Positions 44,514-52,282 of a stretch of 64,000 bases of DNA are shown piece by piece. The DNA lies in NCBI RefSeq assembly GCF_022179225.1, contig NZ_BPQL01000066.1, positions 17,017 to 81,016 on the forward strand, written 5' to 3'. Position 1 is the stretch's first letter, and each line of letters starts with the position of its first letter. The notes beneath the pieces were generated by a model, which ran no database searches, was not told the origin of the DNA, and saw only the letters and a list, made by a program, of their open reading frames with translations. Made by a program: the position numbers and the translations under genes. The DNA is from Methylobacterium goesingense. GTDB taxonomy: Bacteria > Pseudomonadota > Alphaproteobacteria > Rhizobiales > Beijerinckiaceae.

Positions 44514-46130
44514 TCAGCTCTCGTGAATCCAGTTGCGGAGGACTTCCACGGTCTCGCTCGGGCTGGCGCGGACCATGTCGACCACGCGCTGCACCGTCTC
44601 GGCCTGGACCTTGCCGTTGAGCTGGGCAAAATCCACGAGGCGCGCGGTGGCGTTCTCGGGCTGGGCCAAGAGTGCCTCCGCGTTCCCCGCGACGGCACCG
44701 GCGCCCCCGGCCCCGGCGACGAGGGCGATCTGGATCGGGTCGGTCGCCAGCACCTTCTTGAGGAGCGGGCGCACCACCGCCATCAGCACGATCAGCGTCA
44801 GCATGGTGAGGACGGCAAGTTCGACGATGCGCATCACCTCCTCCTTGGAGGGGCTGAGCAGCGACTGGATCAGGCTCGGCTCCACGAAGGCGGCCTGCGC
44901 GGGCGATTCGGCGAAGCGCAGGTTCACCACCTCGACCTGATCGCCCCGCGCCTTGTCGAAGCCGATGGCGGTGCGAACCAGGGCGGCGATCCGCTCGACT
45001 TCCGCCGCCGGGCGCGGCTGATAGACCGCCTTGCCGTCGGGACCGGCCACGTAGGCGCCGTCGATCACCACCGCCACCGAGAGCCGCTTGACCCGGCCGC
45101 CCTCGGCGACCTCGGTCTTCGTCACGCGGGAGATCTCGTAGTTGGTGGTCTCCTCGTTCTTGTTCGTCGAATCCTTCTGGGTCGGAGCCTGTCCGGGCTG
45201 GTTGGCGCCGGGCAACTCGTTGCCGACGCTGACCGCGCCCTCGGCGCCGCCCGAAAGCGCGTTCTCGCTGCGGGTCTGGGTGGAGCGCACGACCCGGCTC
45301 TCGGGATCGTAGCTCTCCGAGCGGCTCTCGATGCGGTTGAGGTCGAGCTCTGCGCTGACCTGGACGCGGGCGCGCCCGGCCCCGACGATGCCCGCGATGA
45401 TTTCCTCGATCTGGGAGCGCAGGCGCCGCTCGATGCCGACCTGCTTCTCCTCCATGCCGGCCCCGGTCTCGGCCTCGGCCCCGCGCGCGCCGTCGGCCAG
45501 GAGCCGACCGCGCTCGTCCACGATGGAAACGCGCTCCGGCTTGAGCCCCTCGACCGCCGACGCCACGAGGTGACGGACGGCGCGCACCTGCGAGGCGTCG
45601 AGGTCACCCATCAGCTTGAGGACGATGGCGGCGCTCGGGCTCTCGCGGTCGCGCTCGAACAGGCGGCGCTCCGGGATTACGAGGTGGACGCGGGCGGCCT
45701 GAACGCGCCCGATCGCCCGGATCGAGCGGGACAACTCGCCCTCGAGCGCCCGCAGGTGGTTCACGTTCTGGACGAAGTTGGTGGACGAGAAGGCGTCGCC
45801 CTTGTCGAAGATCTCGTAGCCGACGCCGGCCTGGCTCGGCAGGCCCTTGCCGGCGAGGTCCATGCGCAGGCGCGGGAGGTCGGCGCGGGGCGCCATCACG
45901 GTCTGGCCGGCATCGCCCCGGGTCTCGTACTTGATGCCGCGCGCATCGAGGTCGCGGATCACGGCCGAGGAATCCGACATCGACAGGTCGGCGAAGAGCA
46001 CGCCCATGTCGGGCTTCGAGACGCGCAGGATCACGAAGGCGAAGAAGCCGATCAGCGTCATCGTGACGGCGGCCATGGCGGCGAGCCGCGCCGGTCCGAG
46101 CTTTGCCACGAGGTCGAAGACCGGTTTCAC
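44514..46130 (-). CDS. fliF: Flagellar MS-ring protein FliF
   Basis: The 538-residue inner-membrane protein forms the MS ring on which the motor and export apparatus assemble. It has a first membrane segment at about 15-37 (AAMAAVTMTLIGFFAFVIL) and ring-building domains RBM1-3 with GVGYEIFDKGDAFSSTNFVQ and NHLRALEGELSRSIRAIGRV. A second membrane segment lies near 430-450 (AVLTMLTLIVLMAVVRPLL). A C-terminal tail follows for FliG binding. An upstream TTAA-N7-CTAA site is a likely CtrA box. In Caulobacter the fliF operon is an early flagellar operon under CtrA, and flbD closes it as here. Confidence 0.95.
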   Translation of the reverse strand: MKPVFDLVAKLGPARLAAMAAVTMTLIGFFAFVILRVSKPDMGVLFADLSMSDSSAVIRDLDARGIKYETRGDAGQTVMAPRADLPRLRMDLAGKGLPSQAGVGYEIFDKGDAFSSTNFVQNVNHLRALEGELSRSIRAIGRVQAARVHLVIPERRLFERDRESPSAAIVLKLMGDLDASQVRAVRHLVASAVEGLKPERVSIVDERGRLLADGARGAEAETGAGMEEKQVGIERRLRSQIEEIIAGIVGAGRARVQVSAELDLNRIESRSESYDPESRVVRSTQTRSENALSGGAEGAVSVGNELPGANQPGQAPTQKDSTNKNEETTNYEISRVTKTEVAEGGRVKRLSVAVVIDGAYVAGPDGKAVYQPRPAAEVERIAALVRTAIGFDKARGDQVEVVNLRFAESPAQAAFVEPSLIQSLLSPSKEEVMRIVELAVLTMLTLIVLMAVVRPLLKKVLATDPIQIALVAGAGGAGAVAGNAEALLAQPENATARLVDFAQLNGKVQAETVQRVVDMVRASPSETVEVLRNWIHES

Positions 46131-46199
46131 GACGCCACGTACCCATCCGACCCGAAGCGACGGACACTCCGCGCTCGCCCGGCAAAATTTGCCCAGGCC

Positions 46200-46218
46200 A
46201 TGGTTAGCGTCCGGTTAA
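46200..46218 (-). promoter_or_regulatory. CtrA-box-like site upstream of fliF
   Basis: The minus strand reads TTAACCGGACGCTAACCAT, that is TTAA-N7-CTAA with an extra ACCAT flank. This is one base off the CtrA consensus TTAA-N7-TTAA. It lies 70-88 bases before the fliF ATG and fits the CtrA control of early flagellar operons known in Caulobacter. Confidence 0.55.
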
Positions 46219-46341
46219 CGAATGGCACGCAGGGCGCCGCATCCCGGCTCCGGAATCGCGAAAGCCGCGCCCGGATGAGGGGACGCGGCTTCCGATGACG
46301 GGGCCCTGGTGGTTCGACCGATGCCCCGGCGGGTCTCGCGC

Positions 46342-46617
46342 TCAGTGCCGGTAGTGCTGGATGCGCGTGGTGCGCAGGCCGGCCAGACCGTGCTGATCGA
46401 TGGAGAACTGCCAGCTCAGGAATTCCTCCGTGGTGAGGGTGTAGCGCTGGCAGGCTTCTTCGAGGCTGAGCAGACCGCCCCGGACGGCGGCAACCACTTC
46501 GGCTTTGCGACGGATGACCCATCGACGGGTGGTGGTCGGCGGAAGATCCGCAATGGTTAACGGACTTCCATCAGGCCCGATCACGTACTTCACTCTCGGG
46601 CGGCTTGGTTCGGTCAT
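46342..46617 (-). CDS. sciP: CtrA inhibitor SciP (DUF1153)
   Basis: The 91-residue protein matches the DUF1153 helix-turn-helix family (RVKYVIGPDGSPLTIADLPP, RRWVIRRKAEVVAAVRGGLL, SLEEACQRYTLTTEEFLSWQ, GLAGLRTTRIQHYR). In Caulobacter SciP binds CtrA and blocks its recruitment of RNA polymerase, and thereby shuts flagellar and other CtrA-dependent promoters in the swarmer stage. It lies between flgD and fliF on the same strand, directly upstream of the fliF region that has a CtrA-like box. A small inverted repeat precedes its start. Confidence 0.9.
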   Translation of the reverse strand: MTEPSRPRVKYVIGPDGSPLTIADLPPTTTRRWVIRRKAEVVAAVRGGLLSLEEACQRYTLTTEEFLSWQFSIDQHGLAGLRTTRIQHYRH

Positions 46618-46631
46618 GATACGCTCTACAA

Positions 46632-46649
46632 CTCGACTGACCTGTCGAG
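46632..46649. promoter_or_regulatory. Inverted repeat CTCGAC-N6-GTCGAG before sciP
   Basis: Six-base perfect arms separated by TGACCT lie 15-32 bases upstream of the sciP ATG. The position suits an operator near the transcription start. The binding protein is unknown. Confidence 0.35.
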
Positions 46650-46667
46650 ATTGGAAGCTAGTCCTGC

Positions 46668-46690
46668 CCGCTTAAGATATCTTGAAGCGG
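46668..46690 (-). other. Palindrome after flgD
   Basis: CCGCTT (46668-46673) and AAGCGG (46685-46690) flank a perfect inner palindrome AAGATATCTT (46674-46683), 28-50 bases after the flgD stop. It may end flgD transcription or act as an operator for sciP. No T-run follows. Confidence 0.35.
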
Positions 46691-46717
46691 TTCGATCGCT
46701 TTGGAATCATACGGCGT

Positions 46718-47392
46718 TCATGTGGACAACTTGGCGCCGATGTTCTGAACGGCCGAGAGCGGGATCCGGGTCGTGCCGAGCAGGAGCACCGGTTCCGTCC
46801 CCGTGAGGTCGATGCCGTCCACGGTCCCGGCGACCTGGGTGTCAACGGCCACCTTGGCGCCCGTCGCGTCCACCGCGTCCACCTTGATCGCGTAGGTGCC
46901 GTCGGCGGACGTGAAGCCGCTGGTGGAGCGGCCGTCCCAGGCGAAGGTCTGGACGCCGGCGGCCAGCGCCTTGGTCTGGGTCGCGACCACGTTGCCCTTG
47001 GCGTCGCTGATCGTGATCCGGGCCTGCGTCGCGGCTCGGGCCGGGGTCAGGGTCCAGCTGGCCGCGCCGCTCTTCAGGGCGGTGGTCCTGCCGTCCGCCG
47101 TGATGGTCTGGCCGATGAACCCCGTGGCCGAGGCCGCGCTCGACGACTTCGCGTTGGTGAGGATCGAATCGAGGCGGTCGTTCGACTTCAGCTGCTGCTC
47201 GACGCCGGCATACTGCACCAGTTGCTGCGTGAACTGGTTGGTATCCATCGGGTCGAGGGGGTTCTGGTTCTTCAACTGCGTGGTGAGCAGCGTCAGGAAC
47301 TGCGTGAAGTTGCCCGCCAGTTCCTGCGACGAAGTCTTGGTGGCCGCACCCGTGGCGGTGCTGCTTGTGGTGCTGCTGATGCCGGACGCCAT
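46718..47392 (-). CDS. flgD: Flagellar hook-capping protein FlgD
   Basis: FlgD caps the growing hook and directs hook-protein assembly. The 224-residue protein has the N-terminal signature FTQFLTLLTTQLKNQNPLDP followed by MDTNQFTQQLVQYAGVEQQL, which is diagnostic. A Ser/Thr-rich export tail lies before it, and the C-terminal Ig-like domain carries TFAWDGRSTSGFTSADGTYA. It lies 12 bases downstream of fliK, which it follows on the same strand, as is common. Confidence 0.95.
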   Translation of the reverse strand: MASGISSTTSSTATGAATKTSSQELAGNFTQFLTLLTTQLKNQNPLDPMDTNQFTQQLVQYAGVEQQLKSNDRLDSILTNAKSSSAASATGFIGQTITADGRTTALKSGAASWTLTPARAATQARITISDAKGNVVATQTKALAAGVQTFAWDGRSTSGFTSADGTYAIKVDAVDATGAKVAVDTQVAGTVDGIDLTGTEPVLLLGTTRIPLSAVQNIGAKLST

Positions 47393-47404
47393 GGGATCGT
47401 TTCC

Positions 47405-49096
47405 TCAGATTCGGATGTCGATGCCGCGTCCGGCGCCGTAGAGGCGCTGCAACACGGCATCCAGCGGGATTTGGGTCTCTTGGCTGGGTCGACGCGGCTG
47501 GCCCTGGGAGCCCGAGCCATGAGCGCCGGAACCTTGCGCGCCCGAGCCTTGCGCGCCCGAGCCTTGACCGTTCGAGCTTTGGCCGTCCGCTCCGCTGCCG
47601 GCCCCGTCGCCGCGCAGGCTCAGGGAGATGCTGCCGTCGGGGGCGTCGAGACCGGCCTGGGTGAGCGCCTGCTGCAGGTTGCCGGCGTCGCGCTGAAGCA
47701 GCGCCAGGGTCTCGGGCCGGTCGACCACCAGGCTGGCCTGAACCGCGCCGGTCTCCTTGTCGATGGCGAGGTTGACCTCGATCCGGCCGAGATCCTTCGG
47801 ATCGAGGCGGATCTCGAAATTATTGCTGCCCGAGAGCGAGCGCAGGCCGATCGTCATCGGCACCGCCCCCAGGGGGATTGGTAGTGGGGTCTGGGCCTCG
47901 TGCCTGACCGTCATCGCCGCCTGCGACGCGGGCGCTTGCGCTGCCGGCGCCGGGGCGGGTGTTTGTGCCAGGAGCGCCGTGGGATCGGCATTCGCCGCCA
48001 GGAACGACGCGGCCTCGCCGTCCTTCGAGGAGACTGCCGATTCGCCCGAGGTCGCGGCCTCGCCCCCGCCCGGGCGGGACGCACCGCGCGGGCCGGATGC
48101 AGCCGCCCCGGCAAGCTGCGCTCCGGCGACCGAGGCGGCGACCTCGCCCGTCCGGGTCGCGGGCGGCGGCTGGGTCGGGCTGGCCGAAGACATCGGGCCT
48201 GGAGTCGCGGGCTGGAGCGAGGCCAGGACCCCGGCGAGACCGGCCCCGGCCTGCGCCGAATCCGCGACATCCTGCGGCGTCGATGACGAGACGACGGATT
48301 CGGCGTTCGGATCGATCTCCCCCGCCTGGGTCGCGAACGCGGCGACCATCCTCTGCGCGACAGAGGTACCGGCGGGCGTCGTCGCCGGAGCCGTACCCTC
48401 GGACGGCTGCGTCCCGGCGGAGACCGGGGCCGCGGGCTGCGCGAGCGCGGCCGGGTGCGTGATCGGATTGGCCGGGGCGGCCTCCGTTTGCATCGCCGGC
48501 GCCGTACCCTCGGACGGCAGAATCCCGGCGAAGGCCGGGGGCGCGGGGAGCACAATCACGACCGGGGGTGGCGTCGGATTGACCGGGGCGGCCTCCGTCT
48601 CCTGGAGCGCGTCGGGCGTCGTCTCGGTATCCGCCTTCGTGGCTGGGTCAGTCGCCGCGCCGGAGGCGTCCGGTGCTGCCCCGGCGACCGCTATCGCGGC
48701 GGAGGTCGGCTCGGAGGACCCGGCATCCGGCGCGGAACCAGCATCCGGTAGCGGACCGGCACCCGGTGTCGCCGCCGTCCGGGACGACGGGTTGCGGGCC
48801 GCCTGCGCCGAACTCGTCGGGGCACGCGATGAAGCCCGGTCCGCCGCCGACGATCGCCGCTCCAGCAAGGGCAGGAAATCCGTCGCCGCGGCGGAGGCGT
48901 CCGGTTCGTGCGTGGGCGCCCTGGGTTCCGTCGCCTTGGGTTCAGTCGCCTTGGACGCTTCGCGCACCGGCGGCGCGACCTCCCGGGCCGGCGGGTCGAT
49001 CCGAAAGGCGCGGGCACCCGGCTCCCGGGATCGGGCGGGCATCGCCGAGGCGAGGCGCGGAGTCGAGGAATCCATATCAATCGCCGGAAAGGCCAT
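47405..49096 (-). CDS. fliK: Flagellar hook-length control protein FliK
   Basis: The 563-residue protein has a very long Ala/Pro/Thr/Ser-rich central region (about 60-380) with repeated SEGTAPA-type stretches. The conserved FliK C-terminal domain follows (LRSLSGSNNFEIRLDPKDLG, RIEVNLAIDKETGAVQASLV, VDRPETLALLQRDAGNLQQA). A low-complexity tail with five SGAQG-like repeats comes last. FliK measures hook length during export and switches the export apparatus to filament proteins. The linker is unusually long, which is tolerated in this family. The ATG at 49096 is chosen, as AGGGAG precedes it. In-frame codons extend to 49258. Confidence 0.85.
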   Translation of the reverse strand: MAFPAIDMDSSTPRLASAMPARSREPGARAFRIDPPAREVAPPVREASKATEPKATEPRAPTHEPDASAAATDFLPLLERRSSAADRASSRAPTSSAQAARNPSSRTAATPGAGPLPDAGSAPDAGSSEPTSAAIAVAGAAPDASGAATDPATKADTETTPDALQETEAAPVNPTPPPVVIVLPAPPAFAGILPSEGTAPAMQTEAAPANPITHPAALAQPAAPVSAGTQPSEGTAPATTPAGTSVAQRMVAAFATQAGEIDPNAESVVSSSTPQDVADSAQAGAGLAGVLASLQPATPGPMSSASPTQPPPATRTGEVAASVAGAQLAGAAASGPRGASRPGGGEAATSGESAVSSKDGEAASFLAANADPTALLAQTPAPAPAAQAPASQAAMTVRHEAQTPLPIPLGAVPMTIGLRSLSGSNNFEIRLDPKDLGRIEVNLAIDKETGAVQASLVVDRPETLALLQRDAGNLQQALTQAGLDAPDGSISLSLRGDGAGSGADGQSSNGQGSGAQGSGAQGSGAHGSGSQGQPRRPSQETQIPLDAVLQRLYGAGRGIDIRI

Positions 49097-49380
49097 GCGC
49101 CGCGTTTCTCCCTGGGCGACGGAGCGCAAGCGGCGGGCCAGACGTGAGGCGCGACAAGGCACTGATTCTGAAGGGATTGCTTGCGATCCGGCATCGGCCG
49201 GGATCGCGCGGCTCGGCAATTCCTGCCCCGACCCGGCAGCTTTGACCACGTGCCCCACGTCGCGGTCGCGCGCGTCGCCCGGGGAGAGCCCCGATACGCC
49301 CGCCCTGGAAACCCGGGGCGAGGATCGCTATAGACTCACGCGTAGGGTCGGACCGGCCCTCTCCGGCAAACCCTGGCGCA

Positions 49381-50532
49381 ATGAACTCCCTCGATCTTCC
49401 CAAGGCTCCGCACGAGACGCGCGTCGTCGTCGCCATGTCGGGCGGCGTCGATTCCTCCGTCGTGGCCGGGCTCCTGAAGCGCCAGGGCTACGACGTCGTC
49501 GGCATCACGCTCCAGCTCTACGACCATGGCGCCGCCACGCACCGCAAGGGCGCCTGCTGTGCCGGCCAGGACATCCACGACGCCCGCCGGGTGGCCGAGG
49601 CCCTCGACATCCCGCACTACGTCCTCGACTACGAGGACCGCTTCCGCGAATCCGTGATCGACCGCTTCGCCGAGAGCTATCTGGCCGGCGAGACCCCGAT
49701 TCCCTGCGTGGAGTGCAACCGCTCCATCAAGTTCCGCGACCTGCTGCGCACGGCCCGCGATCTCGAGGCGGATTGCCTCGCCACGGGCCATTACGTGGCG
49801 AGCCGCCCGGAGGCGGCCGGCGGGCGCGGGCTCTACCGGGCCCTCGATCCGGCCCGCGACCAGAGCTACTTCCTCTACGCGACCACGGCCGAGCAGCTCG
49901 ACTTCCTGCGCTTTCCCTTGGGCGAGTTGCCCAAGGACGAGACGCGGCGGCTCGCCCGGGAACTCGGCCTCGCGGTGGCCGAGAAGGCCGATAGTCAGGA
50001 TATCTGCTTCGTGCCGCAGGGCCGCTACGCCGACGTGATCGCGCGCCTGCGCCCCGACGCGGCCCGGGCCGGCGACATCGTCGACCTCGGCGGACAGGTG
50101 CTGGGGCGGCACGAGGGCATCATCCACTACACCGTCGGCCAGCGCCGGGGCCTGCGCCTCGCCGTGGGCGAGCCCCTCTACGTGATCCGCCTGGAGCCGG
50201 ACACCGCCCGCGTGGTGGTCGGCCCGCGCACGGCCCTGGCCACGAGCCGGATCCGCCTCGGGGACATGAACTGGCTCGGCGGACCGGGCGAGGCTGCCGC
50301 GCGCCCCGTGGCGGTGCGCGTGCGCTCCACCCGTGAGCCCCGGCCGGCGCTCCTCTTCCGCGACCCCCAGGGCGACGGGGCCGAGATCGAGCTCGCGACT
50401 CCCGAGGACGGCGTCTCGCCCGGGCAGGCCTGCGTGATCTACGCCGATGACGGCCCCCGCGCCCGCGTGCTCGGCGGCGGCACCATTCGGCGGGTCGACG
50501 CGTTGGCCCGCGGCGCTGCGCAAGCTGCCTGA
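49381..50532 (+). CDS. mnmA: tRNA-specific 2-thiouridylase MnmA (TrmU)
   Basis: MnmA makes the 2-thio group at uridine 34 of tRNA-Lys, tRNA-Glu and tRNA-Gln. The 383-residue protein has the PP-loop [20 protein letters not shown] and the first catalytic Cys region [23 protein letters not shown] and [12 protein letters not shown], with the second Cys, follow. The C-terminal barrel ([20 protein letters not shown]) completes it. It is divergent from fliK with 284 bases between them, a gap where I see no gene. Confidence 0.95.
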   Translation: MNSLDLPKAPHETRVVVAMSGGVDSSVVAGLLKRQGYDVVGITLQLYDHGAATHRKGACCAGQDIHDARRVAEALDIPHYVLDYEDRFRESVIDRFAESYLAGETPIPCVECNRSIKFRDLLRTARDLEADCLATGHYVASRPEAAGGRGLYRALDPARDQSYFLYATTAEQLDFLRFPLGELPKDETRRLARELGLAVAEKADSQDICFVPQGRYADVIARLRPDAARAGDIVDLGGQVLGRHEGIIHYTVGQRRGLRLAVGEPLYVIRLEPDTARVVVGPRTALATSRIRLGDMNWLGGPGEAAARPVAVRVRSTREPRPALLFRDPQGDGAEIELATPEDGVSPGQACVIYADDGPRARVLGGGTIRRVDALARGAAQAA

Positions 50533-50598
50533 CCGAACAAGTCGCCCGACCGCGCAAGGCCCATCCACCCTCTCCCCACACAGGACTTCGAGATCGTC

Positions 50599-51252
50599 AT
50601 GCTGAGCGAGCCGCGGGAGGCCGGTCCAAGCACCGCCCTGATGCGCAAGGCCTATGCGCGCTGGGCGCCGGTCTACGACGTCGTCTACGACAAGCTCACC
50701 GAGCCAGCCGCCCGCGACGCGGTCGAGGCCGCCGTCGCCTGCGGGCCCCGCATCCTCGAGGCCGGCGTCGGCACGGGGTTGTCGCTCGGCTACTACCCGC
50801 CCACGAGCTTCGTCTGCGGCGTCGACCTCTCCGAGGACATGCTCAAGCGCGCCCGCGCCAAGGTGCTGCGCCGGGGCCTGCGCCACGTGCGCGGCCTCCA
50901 GGTCATGGACGTCTGCCGCCTCGGCTATGCCGATGCCAGCTTCGACGCGGTGGTGGCCCAGTTCCTGATCACGCTGGTGCCGGACCCGGAAGCCGCGCTC
51001 TCCGAGTTCCTGCGCGTGGTCCGGCCCGGCGGCGAGATCGTCCTCGCCAACCACTTCGGACAGAGCACCGGCCCGGTGGCCAAGGTCGAGGAGATCGTTG
51101 CCCCGCTCTGCACCAAGATCGGCTGGTCCTCGGACTTCAAGTCGACCCGGATCGAGGCCTGGGCCCGGTCGCACGGGGTCGAGTTCATCGGCGTCGCGCC
51201 GACTTTCCCCGGCGGGTTCTTCAAGATCCTGCGGATGCGCAAGCCCGGGTGA
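50599..51252 (+). CDS. Class I SAM methyltransferase, PmtA-like (phosphatidylethanolamine N-methyltransferase)
   Basis: The 217-residue protein has the SAM motif I LEAGVGTGLSLGYY, motif II region GVDLSEDMLKRAR, and post-II FDAVVAQFLITLVPDPEAAL. It opens with RKAYARWAPVYDVVYDKLTE. The YARWAPxYD start is typical of the Rhodobacter-type PmtA that makes phosphatidylcholine. A ubiquinone-type methyltransferase is the alternative. There is no membrane segment. The stop overlaps the GTG of the next gene by four bases (GTGA). Confidence 0.72.
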   Translation: MLSEPREAGPSTALMRKAYARWAPVYDVVYDKLTEPAARDAVEAAVACGPRILEAGVGTGLSLGYYPPTSFVCGVDLSEDMLKRARAKVLRRGLRHVRGLQVMDVCRLGYADASFDAVVAQFLITLVPDPEAALSEFLRVVRPGGEIVLANHFGQSTGPVAKVEEIVAPLCTKIGWSSDFKSTRIEAWARSHGVEFIGVAPTFPGGFFKILRMRKPG

Positions 51253-52091
51253 GCACGCGCCCGCCCTCCTTGGCCGAGCCGACCCCGGAATCACCGGCGG
51301 CGCGGCCCACGCGGATGCGGCGGGTCCTGCGCTGGCTCCCACTCCTGCTCCTGGTCGGGGCCTCGCTCGCCGCTCTGGTCTCGGGCGCCTCGCATCTCCT
51401 CAGCCTCGACCGGCTCCTGGCCTCGCGGGCCTGGTTGATCGCCTGGGTGGCGGAGGACCGCTTCCGCGCCATGGTGGTGGCCTACCTCGTCTACGTCTCG
51501 GCGGTGGTCGTCTCGGTGCCGGCCTCGCTGTTCCTGACGATGCTGTGCGGCTTCCTGTTCGGCATCGTGCCGGGCGCCCTGATCGCCCTGGCCTCGGCGA
51601 CGACGGGGGCCGCCATCGTCTTCACCATCGGGCGCGGGGCGGCGGCCGATCTGCTGCTGCGCCGGGCCGGACCCCGGCTCGCCGGGCTCGCGGCCGGGTT
51701 CCGCGCGGATGCCTTCGGCTACATCGCCTTCCTGCGGCTGCTGCCGATCTTCCCGTTTTGGATGACGAACCTCGCGCCGGCCGCCTTCGGGGTGAAGCGC
51801 AGCACCTTCGTGCTCGCGACCCTGGTGGGGCTGCTGCCCGGCGTCTTCATCTACGCCTCCACCGGAGCGGCCATCGAGGAAGTGGTCCTTGCCCACGAGA
51901 GCGCCAAGGCGGCGTGTCTGGCCGCCGACGGGCTCGACTGCGAGAACGCCCTGACCCTGCGGACCCTGGTGACCCCCAGGATGGTCGCGGGCCTCGGCGC
52001 CCTGGCGGCCTTCGCGCTGTTCTCGGTATTCCTCCGCAGGCGCTTCCAGCGCACATCGCGTGCCGGCGCCGCCGGTATGGAGGAACCGTGA
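51249..52091 (+). CDS. TVP38/TMEM64 (VTT domain, DedA-like) membrane protein
   Basis: The 280-residue protein has five to six membrane segments and the VTT motif FLRLLPIFPFWMTNLAPAAF, with GFLFGIVPGALIALASATTG before it. DedA/TVP38 proteins are lipid scramblases or transporters, which fits the adjacent methyltransferase if that one modifies phospholipids. The GTG at 51249 overlaps the preceding gene's stop, and AAGCCCGGGTGAG around it gives a weak binding site. Two inverted repeats follow the stop. Confidence 0.82.
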   Translation: MSTRPPSLAEPTPESPAARPTRMRRVLRWLPLLLLVGASLAALVSGASHLLSLDRLLASRAWLIAWVAEDRFRAMVVAYLVYVSAVVVSVPASLFLTMLCGFLFGIVPGALIALASATTGAAIVFTIGRGAAADLLLRRAGPRLAGLAAGFRADAFGYIAFLRLLPIFPFWMTNLAPAAFGVKRSTFVLATLVGLLPGVFIYASTGAAIEEVVLAHESAKAACLAADGLDCENALTLRTLVTPRMVAGLGALAAFALFSVFLRRRFQRTSRAGAAGMEEP

Positions 52092-52093
52092 AT

Positions 52094-52173
52094 TTCTGAT
52101 CGAATTTAGCCATAAGTCTGATCAGAATCTGCGAGACGCGGGGCAGCCTAACGGCCTCATGAGCGTTATGAGG
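52094..52173. promoter_or_regulatory. Two inverted repeats between the TVP38-like gene and the sensor kinase
   Basis: TTCTGATC (52094-52101) pairs with GATCAGAA (52120-52127), and CCTCAT (52155-52160) pairs with ATGAGG (52168-52173). The first begins two bases after the stop codon and could terminate transcription. The second may be an operator of the kinase gene at 52283. Confidence 0.35.
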
Positions 52174-52282
52174 TCAAATCGCGCATCGAGCTTACGCTCT
52201 GGAAACGCCGTCGGGTCACCGTCAGCCGGACCTCAAGCCGACACCCGCCGCGCCGAGGGGACCGGGAACCCGAAGAACCAAG

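Noticed and set aside
43734..46298. Plus-strand open frame of 854 codons across fliG and fliF
   Set aside because: Both flagellar genes are certain on the minus strand. The plus-strand translation is low-complexity and without motifs, typical of antisense frames in high-GC DNA.
46553..46560. TTAACCAT CtrA half-site within sciP
   Set aside because: It lies in coding sequence with no second half-site at the right spacing. It is probably chance.
49216..49229. Possible sigma54 site upstream of fliK
   Set aside because: GGGGCAGGAATTGC on the minus strand has GG-N10-GC spacing but poor match in the -24 block, so I do not list it as a promoter.
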